Shown: positions 1 to 9,335 of the stretch, piece by piece
Layout of the letters: every line of letters starts with the position of its first letter
Numbering within the stretch: position 1 is the stretch's first letter
Source: an uncultured Lachnospiraceae bacterium
Lineage (GTDB): Bacteria > Bacillota > Clostridia > Lachnospirales > Lachnospiraceae
DNA: 39,375 nt
Reading direction: 5' to 3'
Assembly (NCBI GenBank): GCA_949740745.1
Contig: CATJIW010000189.1
Location: 1-39,375 of the forward strand
Notes under the pieces: model-generated
Database searches by the model: none
The model's input: only the letters and a program-made list of their open reading frames with translations
What the model was told of the DNA's origin: nothing
Translations under genes and position numbers: made by a program

Positions 1-2
1 AG

Positions 3-515
3 ATCCTGCAGGTCAGGGGGCTTCCCGTCCGCCAGCTTTCCGGGATTGTCCACCAGTATGGAGGGATCCTGGGGCCGGCCCACCCGTACGGCGCCAAATT
101 TTTAAGCGCCATGTGCTCGAAGCGTCTGGAGCGGGAGCCGGAGCTGATCCATGAATTTGATTTCGTGGAGGCGTTCAATACCTGCGAGCTTCCGGAGTCC
201 AACCGGAAGGCGGCTCATCTGGCGGCCAGGCACGGGAAGGTCTGTTTTGGCGGCTCGGATTCCCATAAGGTGGATTATATCGGCATGGCTTACACGGAGA
301 TCCGCGAGCCGGTCGCCTGTGCGGACGATCTGATCCGCCTGGTGAAGGAGGGGCGGATCGACGGCTGCGGCGGAACGGAACGGGAACCGAAGGAGCGTAC
401 GCCTCTATGGGCGGCCACGATCGGAGCCGGATGGAAGATTTACAACCGGGGTGTGGCGGTAGCCAGGTGTCATGCGAGGAAGCTGGGGCTTAAGGAAGCC
501 GGGTTTTACGGTTAG
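3..515 (+). CDS. PHP-domain metal-dependent phosphoesterase, C-terminal part (5' end outside window)
   Basis: Frame is open from position 3 (ILQVRGLPVRQLSGIVHQYGGILGPAHPYGAKFLSAM...) with GPAHPYGAK and FGGSDSHK motifs typical of PHP domains; stop at 515. Confidence 0.75.
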   Translation: MLQVRGLPVRQLSGIVHQYGGILGPAHPYGAKFLSAMCSKRLEREPELIHEFDFVEAFNTCELPESNRKAAHLAARHGKVCFGGSDSHKVDYIGMAYTEIREPVACADDLIRLVKEGRIDGCGGTEREPKERTPLWAATIGAGWKIYNRGVAVARCHARKLGLKEAGFYG

Positions 516-534
516 GATTTGATGGAGGATTTAT

Positions 535-1380
535 ATGCGGGGAATCAGACAGTGGATGTCGGACCACGGGGAAGTGGCGGGCATTCTCGTGTTTTTACTG
601 GTGATCATTGTAATCGGCGGAGCCTCTTATGGCATCAGCTATGCGGCGGGAGGAAGCTCCGGGAAGAAGGGCCTTTCAGGCTCTTCTTCGCCGGAGACTC
701 TGGCGATGGGAAATCCGCCGCAGAGCAGTGAACCTGTAACGGAGGCAGGCCTGCCGTCCGAAGAGGGGGACGGGCCCTCCGTGCAGCCTCTGGAATCGGG
801 AGAGAGCGTTTCTGCAGCTTCGGAGCCGGAGAGCAGCGGGGCGGCGGGAGGCGCAGAGCCGAATGCGCCTGCGGCCCCGGAGTCTGTTCCCGGCGAGAGC
901 GGCGGGGCGGCTCAGGGCGAAACCTTTACGGAGCACGGCGTTCATTTCCAGGCGGTGGACGAGCAGGTGACGGCCAAGATTGAGACCAATCTCCGGCGGG
1001 TCCCCAGCACGGAAAAGGACGAGGATGTGGTTACGAGGATTTACAACGGCGACTGGATCAGGCGGACCGGCGTCGGCCACAATGGCTGGTCCAGGGTGGA
1101 GTACGAGGGGCAGGTGCTTTATGCGGTTCCCAGCTATCTCTCCACCGACGGCTCTTCTGTCCCGGTCCCTGCCTATCAGGAGGCTTCGGATAATGTGACG
1201 GCCAAGGAAGAGGTCTATCTGCGGTCGGCGCCGGATTCTTCCACCGACGATAACGTGGTGGCTGTCCTGACCCACGGGGAGTTCGTGGCCCGCACCGGAA
1301 TCGGGAGCAACGGCTGGTCCAGGCTTGATTATAACGGCGCCGAGGTTTATGCGGTCACCAGTCTGTTAACCACAGAATAA
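535..1380 (+). CDS. Membrane-anchored protein with two SH3-like (bacterial SH3) repeats
   Basis: N-terminal TM segment (AGILVFLLVIIVIGGASYGISYAA), Ser/Glu/Pro-rich linker, then two repeats (VTAKIETNLRRVPS..GDWIRRTGVGHNGWSRVEYEGQVLYAV and VTAKEEVYLRSAPD..GEFVARTGIGSNGWSRLDYNGAEVYAV). Confidence 0.8.
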   Translation: MRGIRQWMSDHGEVAGILVFLLVIIVIGGASYGISYAAGGSSGKKGLSGSSSPETLAMGNPPQSSEPVTEAGLPSEEGDGPSVQPLESGESVSAASEPESSGAAGGAEPNAPAAPESVPGESGGAAQGETFTEHGVHFQAVDEQVTAKIETNLRRVPSTEKDEDVVTRIYNGDWIRRTGVGHNGWSRVEYEGQVLYAVPSYLSTDGSSVPVPAYQEASDNVTAKEEVYLRSAPDSSTDDNVVAVLTHGEFVARTGIGSNGWSRLDYNGAEVYAVTSLLTTE

Positions 1381-1394
1381 GGAGAATTTGGGAG

Positions 1395-1443
1395 CAGCGG
1401 CCCTGTTTTCTGCCAGTGTATGGCAGAGCAGGGCTGTTTTTTG
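1395..1443 (+). terminator. Intrinsic terminator
   Basis: Stem cagcggccctg / cagggctg with inner ctgcca/tggcag, followed by TTTTTTG. Confidence 0.8.
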
Positions 1444-1536
1444 TTTTTCCCTGGAGCTCCCTGAAATTTCATCGCATAGCTTCCGATAACAGGGCGGGAT
1501 TTTTGATACGGGAAATCCGGCCTGCTAAAATATTAG

Positions 1537-1565
1537 TTGGCAAATATCTGGAAACATTGTATAAT
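1537..1565 (+). promoter_or_regulatory. SigA-type promoter of the ABC export operon
   Basis: TTGGCA (1537-1542), 17-bp spacer, TATAAT (1560-1565); leaves a ~180-nt 5' UTR before 1753. Confidence 0.6.
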
Positions 1566-1752
1566 GAAATTATAATTTCTGAAAATGGCGAAGGGAAACT
1601 GTCTGTACAGGCGGGGACGAGGGGGGCGAACCGGGTCGGGATTCCGGGGAGGCGCCGGATCCGGAACGGAAGGAGCTTTCGGGTATGTGACGAAATCGTA
1701 ACTTGTGAATGGCACAGGGCCTGTGATAAGCTGAGAGGAGGAGGGGACGTCC

Positions 1753-2622
1753 ATGAAGCTGGAAGTAAGGAAGCTGGTAAAAAACTACGGAAAGAAGCAG
1801 GCTCTGAAGGGGATCAACATGGCTCTGACGGAAGGGGTCTACGGTTTTTTGGGACCCAACGGGGCCGGAAAGAGCACGTTTATGAATATCCTGACCGGGA
1901 ATTTGAAGGCTGCCTCCGGGCAGATCCTTTACGACGGGGAGGACATTGTGAAGATGGGCCGGGAGTTCCGGGGGATCCTGGGCTATATGCCCCAGCAGCA
2001 GGCTCTTTACCCCGGCTTTACGGCAGAAGGGTTTTTGGCGTATATGGCGGCTTTACGGGGCATGAAACGGTCTGAGGCGGCAAGGCGGATTCCGGAGGTG
2101 CTTGCCGAGGTAGGTCTTTCGGAGGTGGCCGGGGACAAGGTAAGGTCTTTTTCCGGCGGTATGAAGCAGAGGCTCCTGATTGCCCAGGCAGTGCTTGCGG
2201 AGCCGAAGGTGCTGGTTCTGGACGAGCCTACGGCGGGGCTTGACCCCAAGCAGCGGATAGCCATCCGAAACCTGATTTCGGAAACTGCGGCGGGGAAGAT
2301 TGTGATCATTGCCACCCACGTGGTAACAGACGTGGAATCGGCGGCCAACCGGATTCTGCTGATCCGGGAGGGGGAAATGGCGGCGGATTCCACCAGAGAG
2401 GAGCTTTGTTCGGCCCTTGCGGGCAAGGTGTTTGAATTAAAGCTTCCGCAGGAGAAGCTTAAGGAGGTGGAGGGGAATCCGGCCTTTCTGGTGGGGAATA
2501 TTTCCAGAGAGCGGGAGACCCTGTTTGTCCGGGTGATTTGTGACGGAAAGCCGGAGGGCTATGAGGCAGAGCCGGTGCGGCCGGGGCTGGAGGACGTGTA
2601 CCTTTCCTGCTTCCGGGAATGA
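1753..2622 (+). CDS. ABC transporter ATP-binding protein
   Basis: Walker A GPNGAGKST, signature SFSGGMKQR, Walker B VLVLDEPTAGLD, H-loop ATHVV. Confidence 0.95.
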   Translation: MKLEVRKLVKNYGKKQALKGINMALTEGVYGFLGPNGAGKSTFMNILTGNLKAASGQILYDGEDIVKMGREFRGILGYMPQQQALYPGFTAEGFLAYMAALRGMKRSEAARRIPEVLAEVGLSEVAGDKVRSFSGGMKQRLLIAQAVLAEPKVLVLDEPTAGLDPKQRIAIRNLISETAAGKIVIIATHVVTDVESAANRILLIREGEMAADSTREELCSALAGKVFELKLPQEKLKEVEGNPAFLVGNISRERETLFVRVICDGKPEGYEAEPVRPGLEDVYLSCFRE

Positions 2623-2706
2623 GCCTTCCGGCAGGGCCGGGCGTCTGCCGGCCGGGATTTTGCAGCCTGTGCGTTCCGGCGGGGCGGTTTGTAGAAAGGA
2701 AGGAGG

Positions 2707-5136
2707 GTGCGGATGGGAAGACTCGTTTTTTATGAATGGAAAAAACTGTTTGGGAAGCGTCTGATTCCGGTCCTTCTTCTGTTCTTGTTCCTGTTCAACG
2801 GCCTGATGCTGTACCGGGAGTCGGGGCAGAGGATCAATTGGAGCTATACAAGGAAGGACGTGGTCCGGGTTTACGCAGACCTTGCGGGATGTACGGCGCC
2901 GGAGGCGGAGGCAGCGCTGACGGAAAAGAAGGAGCTTCTCTCGGCGGTGGCGGTCTGGCGGGAATGGGTAGACGGCTACGGGGAGTGGAACGAGAAAGAG
3001 CGGGAGAGCTTCCGGGAACGCAATGCAAAGACGTTTGAGAAATACCCGGATCTGGATCCGGAGGGAAGCTATCTTTCCTATCTGACGAATTTTTACAGCG
3101 AGCAGGACCTGCTGGACAATGTGCTCTCCCAGGTCTCGGCCGCGGCCCATTATGATGAATATCTGGAAGGGATCGACGAAGAGGCGAAGATCATGACCTC
3201 GTCGTCCCTTTTCGGGGATCCGGACACCTTTTCTTATAGGAACATTGAACGGACCCCGCCGGTTTACGCCCATCTGAAGGGAACCTCGCTTCCGGCGGCG
3301 GATTCCGAGGGGATTCTTCTGGCGACGGAGTTCAGGCTGACGGACGTGCTCCTTTTGGCTGCATTCCTGATCCTTGCCCTTTCCGTAATGGTGGGAGAGC
3401 GGGAGGAGGGAACTCTGCTCCTTATAAAGCCTGCCCGGCGGGGGCGCCTGGAGACGGTCACGGCGAAGCTTTTTACGATGCTTGCCTGCGCTGTCCTTTT
3501 CACCCTGTTCTTTTACGGGGCCAATCTGTTTTTGGCGGGGCGGCTTCTGGGGCTTGGGGATCTCTCACGGCCGGTCCAGAGCATCCGCGGGATGCTGGCC
3601 TCCCCTTATGCCATGACGGCGGGGCAGTACCTGGGGGTGTTTCTTGGGGCGAAGGTCTTTGCGGCGCTCACCTTTGCCTCTCTGCTGTTTTGTCTGTGTA
3701 CCGTATTTCGGAACGGCCTTAGCGCCTGTCTTGCTTCGGCGGGGGCGATTCTTTTGGAAACGGCGCTGTACCTGACCATCGGGATTCATTCCTACCTGAG
3801 TCCTTTAAAGGTTCTGAATCTGGTGTGCATGGCGGACGCCCCCTGGTTTTTGGGGGACTACCGGAATATGAACGTATTCGGCTATCCGGTAGAGGTGATT
3901 CCGGCGGTTCTTGGGGCGGCGGTTCTTGCGGCGGGGCTTTCCTGCTTCCTTGCCCTTTTCCGCTATGTGAAGGAGGCTTCGGCCCTCAGTGCGGAGAACC
4001 GCATGCTTTTCTGGTGGAAGGCATTTTTAAGGAAGCGCCGGGGAAGGAGCCGGAAGGCCGGGGGAGGGAGGATCCGGGTGGGACTCTTCGGGAAGGAGTT
4101 CTACAAAATCTTCGTCATGGAGCGGGCCGGGCTCCTCCTGCTGGCCTTTGCTCTGCTCCAGTGGAACGGTTACCGGGATTTCCGGGTCTATCGATCCCCG
4201 GAGGAGATGTTCTACCGGCAATACATCGGCTGGGCAGAGGAGGTTTCCCTTCGGGAGGCGGCAGGCAGGTATCAGGAGGAGCAGAAGCGGTTTGACGGCA
4301 TGGACCGGAGGGCGGCTAAGGCGGCTAAGGCCTATGCGGCCGGAGAGATTTCCTATGAGGAAAGGGAAGCGGCACAGATGGAAGTGCAGTCGTCCCAGAA
4401 TGCCCGTGTCGGTTTTTCGAAGGCGCTGGCTCAGTACGAGCATGTGCTTGAAATGGTCCGGGCGGGAACGGAGGCGGAGCTTTTTTATGCTTCCGGCTGG
4501 GAAGCGCTCCTGGGCCCTGAGGGACAGCGGGTGGATGTCATGGATGCAGGAAAGCTGGCTTTTTTCCTTGTGGTGGGACTTGCGGCTGCATTTTCGGTGG
4601 AAAAGACCAGCCGGGTGGAGCTTTTGCAGAGTACCTGTGTCCGGGGAGGAGGAGGCTGCTGCAAAAGGAAATATCTGGCGGGGCTTCTGTACGGGACTCT
4701 GGCCTGGGCCGTCGCATTCCTGCCCCGTTTCCTGACGGTGTTTTCTGTCTACGGGACGGCCGGGCTTGCAGCGCCTTTAAAAAGCCTTCCCATGCTGAGC
4801 GACCTTCCTTTTAACCTTCCGCTTTGGGGGTATCTGGCGCTGGTGGGGCTTTCCCGCTATCTGGGGATGGCGGCGGCGGCGGGACTTGTGTTCTGGCTTT
4901 CCAGGCGGAGCGGGAATCTGGTCCACACGATTCTTTTGGGAAACCTTTTGCTCCTGCTCCCGGTGTTCTTGTATTTGATGGGGCTTACGGGGGAACCGGC
5001 TTTTTCCCTGCTTCCCATGCTCACGGGAAGCTCCATGTACCGGCTGACGGCGGGACGGATCGTTTACTGGTGCCTGGCTCTGGCGGCGGGCGCCTGGTTC
5101 TATATCCAGACTTATGAGGAGGGGGCGTTGTCATGA
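2707..5136 (+). CDS. ABC-2-type permease, apparently two permease halves in one 809-aa protein
   Basis: Two N-terminal-like starts (GRLVFYEWKKLFGKRLIPVLLL... and VGLFGKEFYKIFVMERAGLLLL...) each followed by a soluble region and a multi-TM block; adjacent to the ABC ATPase. Confidence 0.75.
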   Translation: MRMGRLVFYEWKKLFGKRLIPVLLLFLFLFNGLMLYRESGQRINWSYTRKDVVRVYADLAGCTAPEAEAALTEKKELLSAVAVWREWVDGYGEWNEKERESFRERNAKTFEKYPDLDPEGSYLSYLTNFYSEQDLLDNVLSQVSAAAHYDEYLEGIDEEAKIMTSSSLFGDPDTFSYRNIERTPPVYAHLKGTSLPAADSEGILLATEFRLTDVLLLAAFLILALSVMVGEREEGTLLLIKPARRGRLETVTAKLFTMLACAVLFTLFFYGANLFLAGRLLGLGDLSRPVQSIRGMLASPYAMTAGQYLGVFLGAKVFAALTFASLLFCLCTVFRNGLSACLASAGAILLETALYLTIGIHSYLSPLKVLNLVCMADAPWFLGDYRNMNVFGYPVEVIPAVLGAAVLAAGLSCFLALFRYVKEASALSAENRMLFWWKAFLRKRRGRSRKAGGGRIRVGLFGKEFYKIFVMERAGLLLLAFALLQWNGYRDFRVYRSPEEMFYRQYIGWAEEVSLREAAGRYQEEQKRFDGMDRRAAKAAKAYAAGEISYEEREAAQMEVQSSQNARVGFSKALAQYEHVLEMVRAGTEAELFYASGWEALLGPEGQRVDVMDAGKLAFFLVVGLAAAFSVEKTSRVELLQSTCVRGGGGCCKRKYLAGLLYGTLAWAVAFLPRFLTVFSVYGTAGLAAPLKSLPMLSDLPFNLPLWGYLALVGLSRYLGMAAAAGLVFWLSRRSGNLVHTILLGNLLLLLPVFLYLMGLTGEPAFSLLPMLTGSSMYRLTAGRIVYWCLALAAGAWFYIQTYEEGALS

Positions 5137-6305
5137 AGAAAAAATGGATCGTGTTTGGGGCGGCAGCCCTGTTTCTTGGAGCGGCGGGACTGGGTATTTA
5201 CCTTGGGACGCCCTCTATTCCGAAAAGAGACGGGGACCAGAGGGTGCCGGTACAGTCCGTGGCGTCCCTTACCGGGTATGCGGAGGCGGAGGCGCTCCGC
5301 AGCCGGTTCCTGGGGGTCCTTTCCAGAAAAGAGGCGGTGACGGTGCGGCTGGATCCCGGCCGGGAGACGGGGGAATTTCTGGCGGAAGCAGGGGACCGGG
5401 TGAAGGAAGGCTCCGTCCTTGCCGTTTACGACAATTCCTCTCTCGTGTTAGAGCGGGATCAGCTTTTTCTGGACAGGGATCAGCTGGTTTTTGACCAGGA
5501 GAGTGCCGAACTCCAGATCCGGACGCTGAAACGGGAACGGAGTCAGGCGGAGGCAGCGCAGAGGGGAGATTACGATTTGCAGATCCTGCATGCGGAAGCG
5601 GAGCTGGAGCGGAAGGAATATGATCTTGACCGGAAAAACCGGGAGATCGGGGCACTGGAGGAGAAGCTGGCGGAATCTGAGGTGGTGTCTCCCTGCGGGG
5701 GCGTTGTGGCGGAGGCGGACCGGGAGGGCGGAAGCTTTTCTATCGTGCCGGAGGATGCCTATGAGTTTGTTTTTTCTGCCAGTGAGGAAGAGGCCGGGGG
5801 ATTCCAGGCCGGGGATGCGGTGACAGTCGTCTCCAGAGACGGGAGCCTTTCTCTTGCCGGGAAGGTGGAAAAGGTCGGGATAGGAGAGCCTTCGGACGGA
5901 GAAACAGACCAGGGGGCCGCCAGGGCTTCTCTGTCCCCGGTAAGCGGCACGGTCACGGGCGCAGACGCTTTTTTGCCGGGACAGCATGTCTATATCGAAA
6001 AAACGGAGGCCGGGGAAGGGGGCTCTGCCGCAGCTGACGGACGCAGGGAGGAGAACGGCCCGGACGGGGCCGCCGCTAAGGCCGAGATCCTTCTGCCGGA
6101 GGGGTATGTGAAGGATGCTTCCGGGAATCCCTGGGTATGGGCGGCGGGGGAGGACGGCCGGATAGAGAAGCGCCGGATCGTTCTCGGATCCTACAACGAC
6201 CGGCACAGCGCCTGGCAGGCAGAGGAGGGGCTTTCCATGACGGATTATCTGGCATGGCCGTCGGCCCTTTTGGAAGAGGGGATGGAGGCGGACTTCGGGG
6301 AATAA
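5133..6305 (+). CDS. Membrane-fusion/HlyD-like periplasmic-adaptor-type protein
   Basis: N-terminal TM, split lipoyl-like segments flanking a coiled coil (LERDQLFLDRDQLVFDQESAELQIRTLKRE...), SPCGGVVAEADREGG; start overlaps the upstream stop. Confidence 0.7.
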   Translation: MKKKWIVFGAAALFLGAAGLGIYLGTPSIPKRDGDQRVPVQSVASLTGYAEAEALRSRFLGVLSRKEAVTVRLDPGRETGEFLAEAGDRVKEGSVLAVYDNSSLVLERDQLFLDRDQLVFDQESAELQIRTLKRERSQAEAAQRGDYDLQILHAEAELERKEYDLDRKNREIGALEEKLAESEVVSPCGGVVAEADREGGSFSIVPEDAYEFVFSASEEEAGGFQAGDAVTVVSRDGSLSLAGKVEKVGIGEPSDGETDQGAARASLSPVSGTVTGADAFLPGQHVYIEKTEAGEGGSAAADGRREENGPDGAAAKAEILLPEGYVKDASGNPWVWAAGEDGRIEKRRIVLGSYNDRHSAWQAEEGLSMTDYLAWPSALLEEGMEADFGE

Positions 6306-6356
6306 AGCGGCTTCGGGGATTTTCCTGCGCCGCCTGTTCCTGAAGAATATAGAGAG

Positions 6357-8357
6357 GTGTATGGTATGGAGAAAGGGATGTGGACAGGAAAGACGAGGCT
6401 TCTTGCGGGAGGATGCGCAGCGGCTTTATTGCTGGCGGGGGTCTTTTCCGGCATGGGGCTTCGGAGGCTCTTTCCAGAAGACGGGAAGGAGGTTCCGGTT
6501 TATTCTGTGGAGGGGCTCCGGAATAAGAAGTGGTCCGATGCGGTGGCTCTTCCCGCCACGGTGGAAACAGGGGCCCTGACTGCTTACTATTATGACAGCC
6601 GGAAGCCGGCGGCGGAGCTTTACGTGAAGGAGGGGCAGATGGTGGAGGCCGGCACGCCCCTGCTGCGCTATGACTGTACAGTCCTGGAGGAGGAGCTTGC
6701 CGGGGTGGAGCGGAGCCTTGAGAACCAGCGGGTCTATCTGGGCCGGCTGGGAAGCTTCATTGAGGTCCTGAAGACGACGAAGCCAAGGGCAGACGGCCTG
6801 GGACGGGCGGGAGGGGTATTGTCTGTCTCTGCCCGGAGGGGGCCGGCGGGAGGGCTTCTTTCTGTTTCCGGTGCGGCGGCGCCTGTTTCTGCGGAAGAGA
6901 GCCTGGAAGGGTTTACGGAGACTGAGGGCCGGGACGGCGCCCCTGTGGTCTACGACCGGGTCGACGAAGCTTCCGTTTCTTCCGGAGGGAATGGAACGGC
7001 GCAGGATCCTTACGTCTACTATGTAAAAAAGGGCGGGGAGGTGGCCCCGGAGATGCTTGCCATGCTGGCGCGGATGAAGCTCTGCGGCCGGTTTGTCGTC
7101 GTAGAGGACGAGACGGGCATCCAGACGCCGCTCCTTGTCTGGACCTTTGACGGAAAGATCTACGAGGAGGCCATTCAGGGGGAGGCGCCTTCGGAACCGC
7201 CTGCGGAAACCACTTCTTCTGCGCCGGAATCCTCTTCGGAGAGTATGGAGGAGAGCAGCTTCACGGAGGACGATTCCGAGGCGGCGGAAACCACCGGGGT
7301 GCCGGAGCCTTCTGCCTCCGAGGAACAGACGACGGAGCCGGAGCCGTCTGAGGAGAGCAGCTTTGAAACAGAGGAAAGCCCTTCGGATCCGGAGGAAGAG
7401 ACCGGGACAGAGGGCGGCGGCTCCTTTGACGACGATGCTCTGAATGAGGCTTTGGAGGGGCTGGAGAGCGAGCCTCAGGGGTATACGAAGGAGGAGCTTG
7501 TCCGGGCCATACGGGAGCGGAGCCTGGAATATGAGAATCTGGAGCTTGCCATCCGAAAGAATGAGCAGCAGGCGGAGGATCTGAAAAAAGAGATTGAGGA
7601 GAACGTCCTGACGGCAAAGGAGGACGGCCAGGTGCGGACGGCGGCAGAGCCCGGAGAGGCGGCCCGTCTGGGACAGCCGGTGCTGACGGTCCAGGGAAGG
7701 GCCGGAAGTCTTTTGAGAGGGCAGATGAACGAGGTGCTGGCGGCGGCTTTGAAGCCCGGCGACAGGTTTCTGGTGTCAGCCAGAGTAAGAGGGAAAGAGG
7801 TTTCCTTTACGGCTGTCCTTCAGTCGGTGGAAACGGAGCCGGGGGACGGGAGGGAAGCGGACGAAAGCACGGCGGGCGGTGCGCAGGAGAGAGCCTTTGG
7901 AGGGGACGGGGCGGCCCTGCCTGCCGGGGAAGCTGCGGGAAACCCGGCTATGAGCCATTATTATTTTTCGGCTTTCCCGGAGGAGAAAAAAGGGATCCGG
8001 GAGGGGGATCGGGTGGAGATTATGATTCCGCGGACTGCCTTCGGACAGAAGGCGGAGGGGGAAGCTGCTTCCGACGGAAGGATCGTCCTTCCGGACTCGC
8101 TCCTGTCCTATGAGGGCGGCTCCGCCTTTGTATATGCCATGGGCGGGAACGGCCGGTTGGAGAAGCGGCCGGTGGAGACCGGCAGGAGCTTCGGTGGAAC
8201 GGAGACGGAAATTCTTTCCGGGCTTGACGGGAAAGACTACCTGGCTGTCCCTGAGGAGGCGGCCGGGATGGAAGGGGCGAGGGCCCGGATCGTCTATGGG
8301 GAAGAGATGGAGATTAAAACGGAGGAATCGGAAGGATGGGAGGAGACGGAACCGTAA
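6357..8357 (+). CDS. Second membrane-fusion/HlyD-like protein with a long acidic low-complexity insert
   Basis: N-terminal TM, adaptor-like segments (KEGQMVEAGTPLLRYDC, ENVLTAKEDGQVRTAAEPGEAARLGQPVLTV) with a Ser/Glu/Thr/Pro-rich central insert. Confidence 0.6.
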   Translation: MYGMEKGMWTGKTRLLAGGCAAALLLAGVFSGMGLRRLFPEDGKEVPVYSVEGLRNKKWSDAVALPATVETGALTAYYYDSRKPAAELYVKEGQMVEAGTPLLRYDCTVLEEELAGVERSLENQRVYLGRLGSFIEVLKTTKPRADGLGRAGGVLSVSARRGPAGGLLSVSGAAAPVSAEESLEGFTETEGRDGAPVVYDRVDEASVSSGGNGTAQDPYVYYVKKGGEVAPEMLAMLARMKLCGRFVVVEDETGIQTPLLVWTFDGKIYEEAIQGEAPSEPPAETTSSAPESSSESMEESSFTEDDSEAAETTGVPEPSASEEQTTEPEPSEESSFETEESPSDPEEETGTEGGGSFDDDALNEALEGLESEPQGYTKEELVRAIRERSLEYENLELAIRKNEQQAEDLKKEIEENVLTAKEDGQVRTAAEPGEAARLGQPVLTVQGRAGSLLRGQMNEVLAAALKPGDRFLVSARVRGKEVSFTAVLQSVETEPGDGREADESTAGGAQERAFGGDGAALPAGEAAGNPAMSHYYFSAFPEEKKGIREGDRVEIMIPRTAFGQKAEGEAASDGRIVLPDSLLSYEGGSAFVYAMGGNGRLEKRPVETGRSFGGTETEILSGLDGKDYLAVPEEAAGMEGARARIVYGEEMEIKTEESEGWEETEP

Positions 8358-9208
8358 AGGAAAAGAGGCGTCTGTTTGCTTTGGCCTTTCTTGTCCTGCT
8401 CGCTGTCTTGACGGTCGGGGCTGCGGCTTTTCGCCTGGGCAGGCGGGAGGGGGAGGCAGAAAAGAACGGGAGTCCGGGGGAAAACGGAAAAACCGGAGGA
8501 ACCGGGAGAGCGGAGGAGGAAGGAGAGGCGGGAGCGGAAGGGAGCGGGGGAGATTTCGGAAGCGGCTCTGTGACGGTGGCCCCTTCTCTTTCGGACGGAA
8601 CCTTCTGTGATTTTTCCCTGGAGCCTGCGCCTGCGGCCCTGGTTTCCCTGGCCGACCGGCTGCTCCCGGAGCTTGAGAGGAAAGAGCGGGTGGCGGCGGC
8701 CGCCGCCTATTATCGAAGGGATCATGCGGCGGTTTATTGCGGAATGGAGGGCCTGCCGGCAGGAAGCGTCCTGGGGATCGGGCCGGATTTTTTGGCGGCG
8801 GCCGGTTTTGGGGTAGAAAAGGGACGTGGGATTTCGGAGCGGGACGTGGAAGAGAAAAGGCGTGCGGCTCTTCTGGACGGGCGTGCCGCCCAGGCTCTTT
8901 TTCCGGGAACGGATCCGGTGGGGAAGACGGTGGAGGTGGAGGGGAGGCTCTACCAGGTGACGGGCGTCGTCAACCTTCCGGAGCCCCGTACAGGAGGCGG
9001 ATTGGTGCTTATTCCGGAGAGCACCTGGGGGGAGGTGTACCAGTACGAAGAACCGAAGTCGGTGGTGCTCAGGCTTTCGGAGTCCGGGGAAGAGTCCTTC
9101 ACGGAGGAGGAATGGGAAGCCCTGAGGGAGGAAACGGGCGTCGGTGCGGCAAGGATCTTAAACAGCATGGCGCCGGAGGGGGAAGAAATCCGCTATCGGA
9201 TGCAGTGA
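8336..9208 (+). CDS. MacB-PCD-like extracytoplasmic protein, single TM, no FtsX membrane domain
   Basis: N-terminal TM; GIGPDFLAAAGFGVEKGRGISERDVEEKRRAALLDGRAAQALFPGTDPVGKTVEVEGRLYQVTGVV resembles the MacB periplasmic core; ends without further TM helices. Confidence 0.6.
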   Translation: MGGDGTVKEKRRLFALAFLVLLAVLTVGAAAFRLGRREGEAEKNGSPGENGKTGGTGRAEEEGEAGAEGSGGDFGSGSVTVAPSLSDGTFCDFSLEPAPAALVSLADRLLPELERKERVAAAAAYYRRDHAAVYCGMEGLPAGSVLGIGPDFLAAAGFGVEKGRGISERDVEEKRRAALLDGRAAQALFPGTDPVGKTVEVEGRLYQVTGVVNLPEPRTGGGLVLIPESTWGEVYQYEEPKSVVLRLSESGEESFTEEEWEALREETGVGAARILNSMAPEGEEIRYRMQ

Positions 9209-9256
9209 CGGGGAAGCCGTTCACGGCATTTGGCCTGGGCAGACTGGAAAAACCGG

Positions 9257-9287
9257 TTGACTGTCCGGTTACTGTATAGTTTATAAT
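9257..9287 (+). promoter_or_regulatory. MerR-type promoter of cls (19-bp spacer)
   Basis: TTGACT-19 bp (gtccggttactgtatagtt)-TATAAT. Confidence 0.7.
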
Positions 9288-9335
9288 GACATGGAGAAAG
9301 CAGGGGTTCGTACAAAAGCCGGAGGGAAAAAGACC

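Noticed and set aside
9291-9335. cls start at ATG 9291
   Set aside because: It lies only 3 nt after the -10 TATAAT (9282-9287), so it would be upstream of or at the transcription start; ATG 9336 has an RBS.
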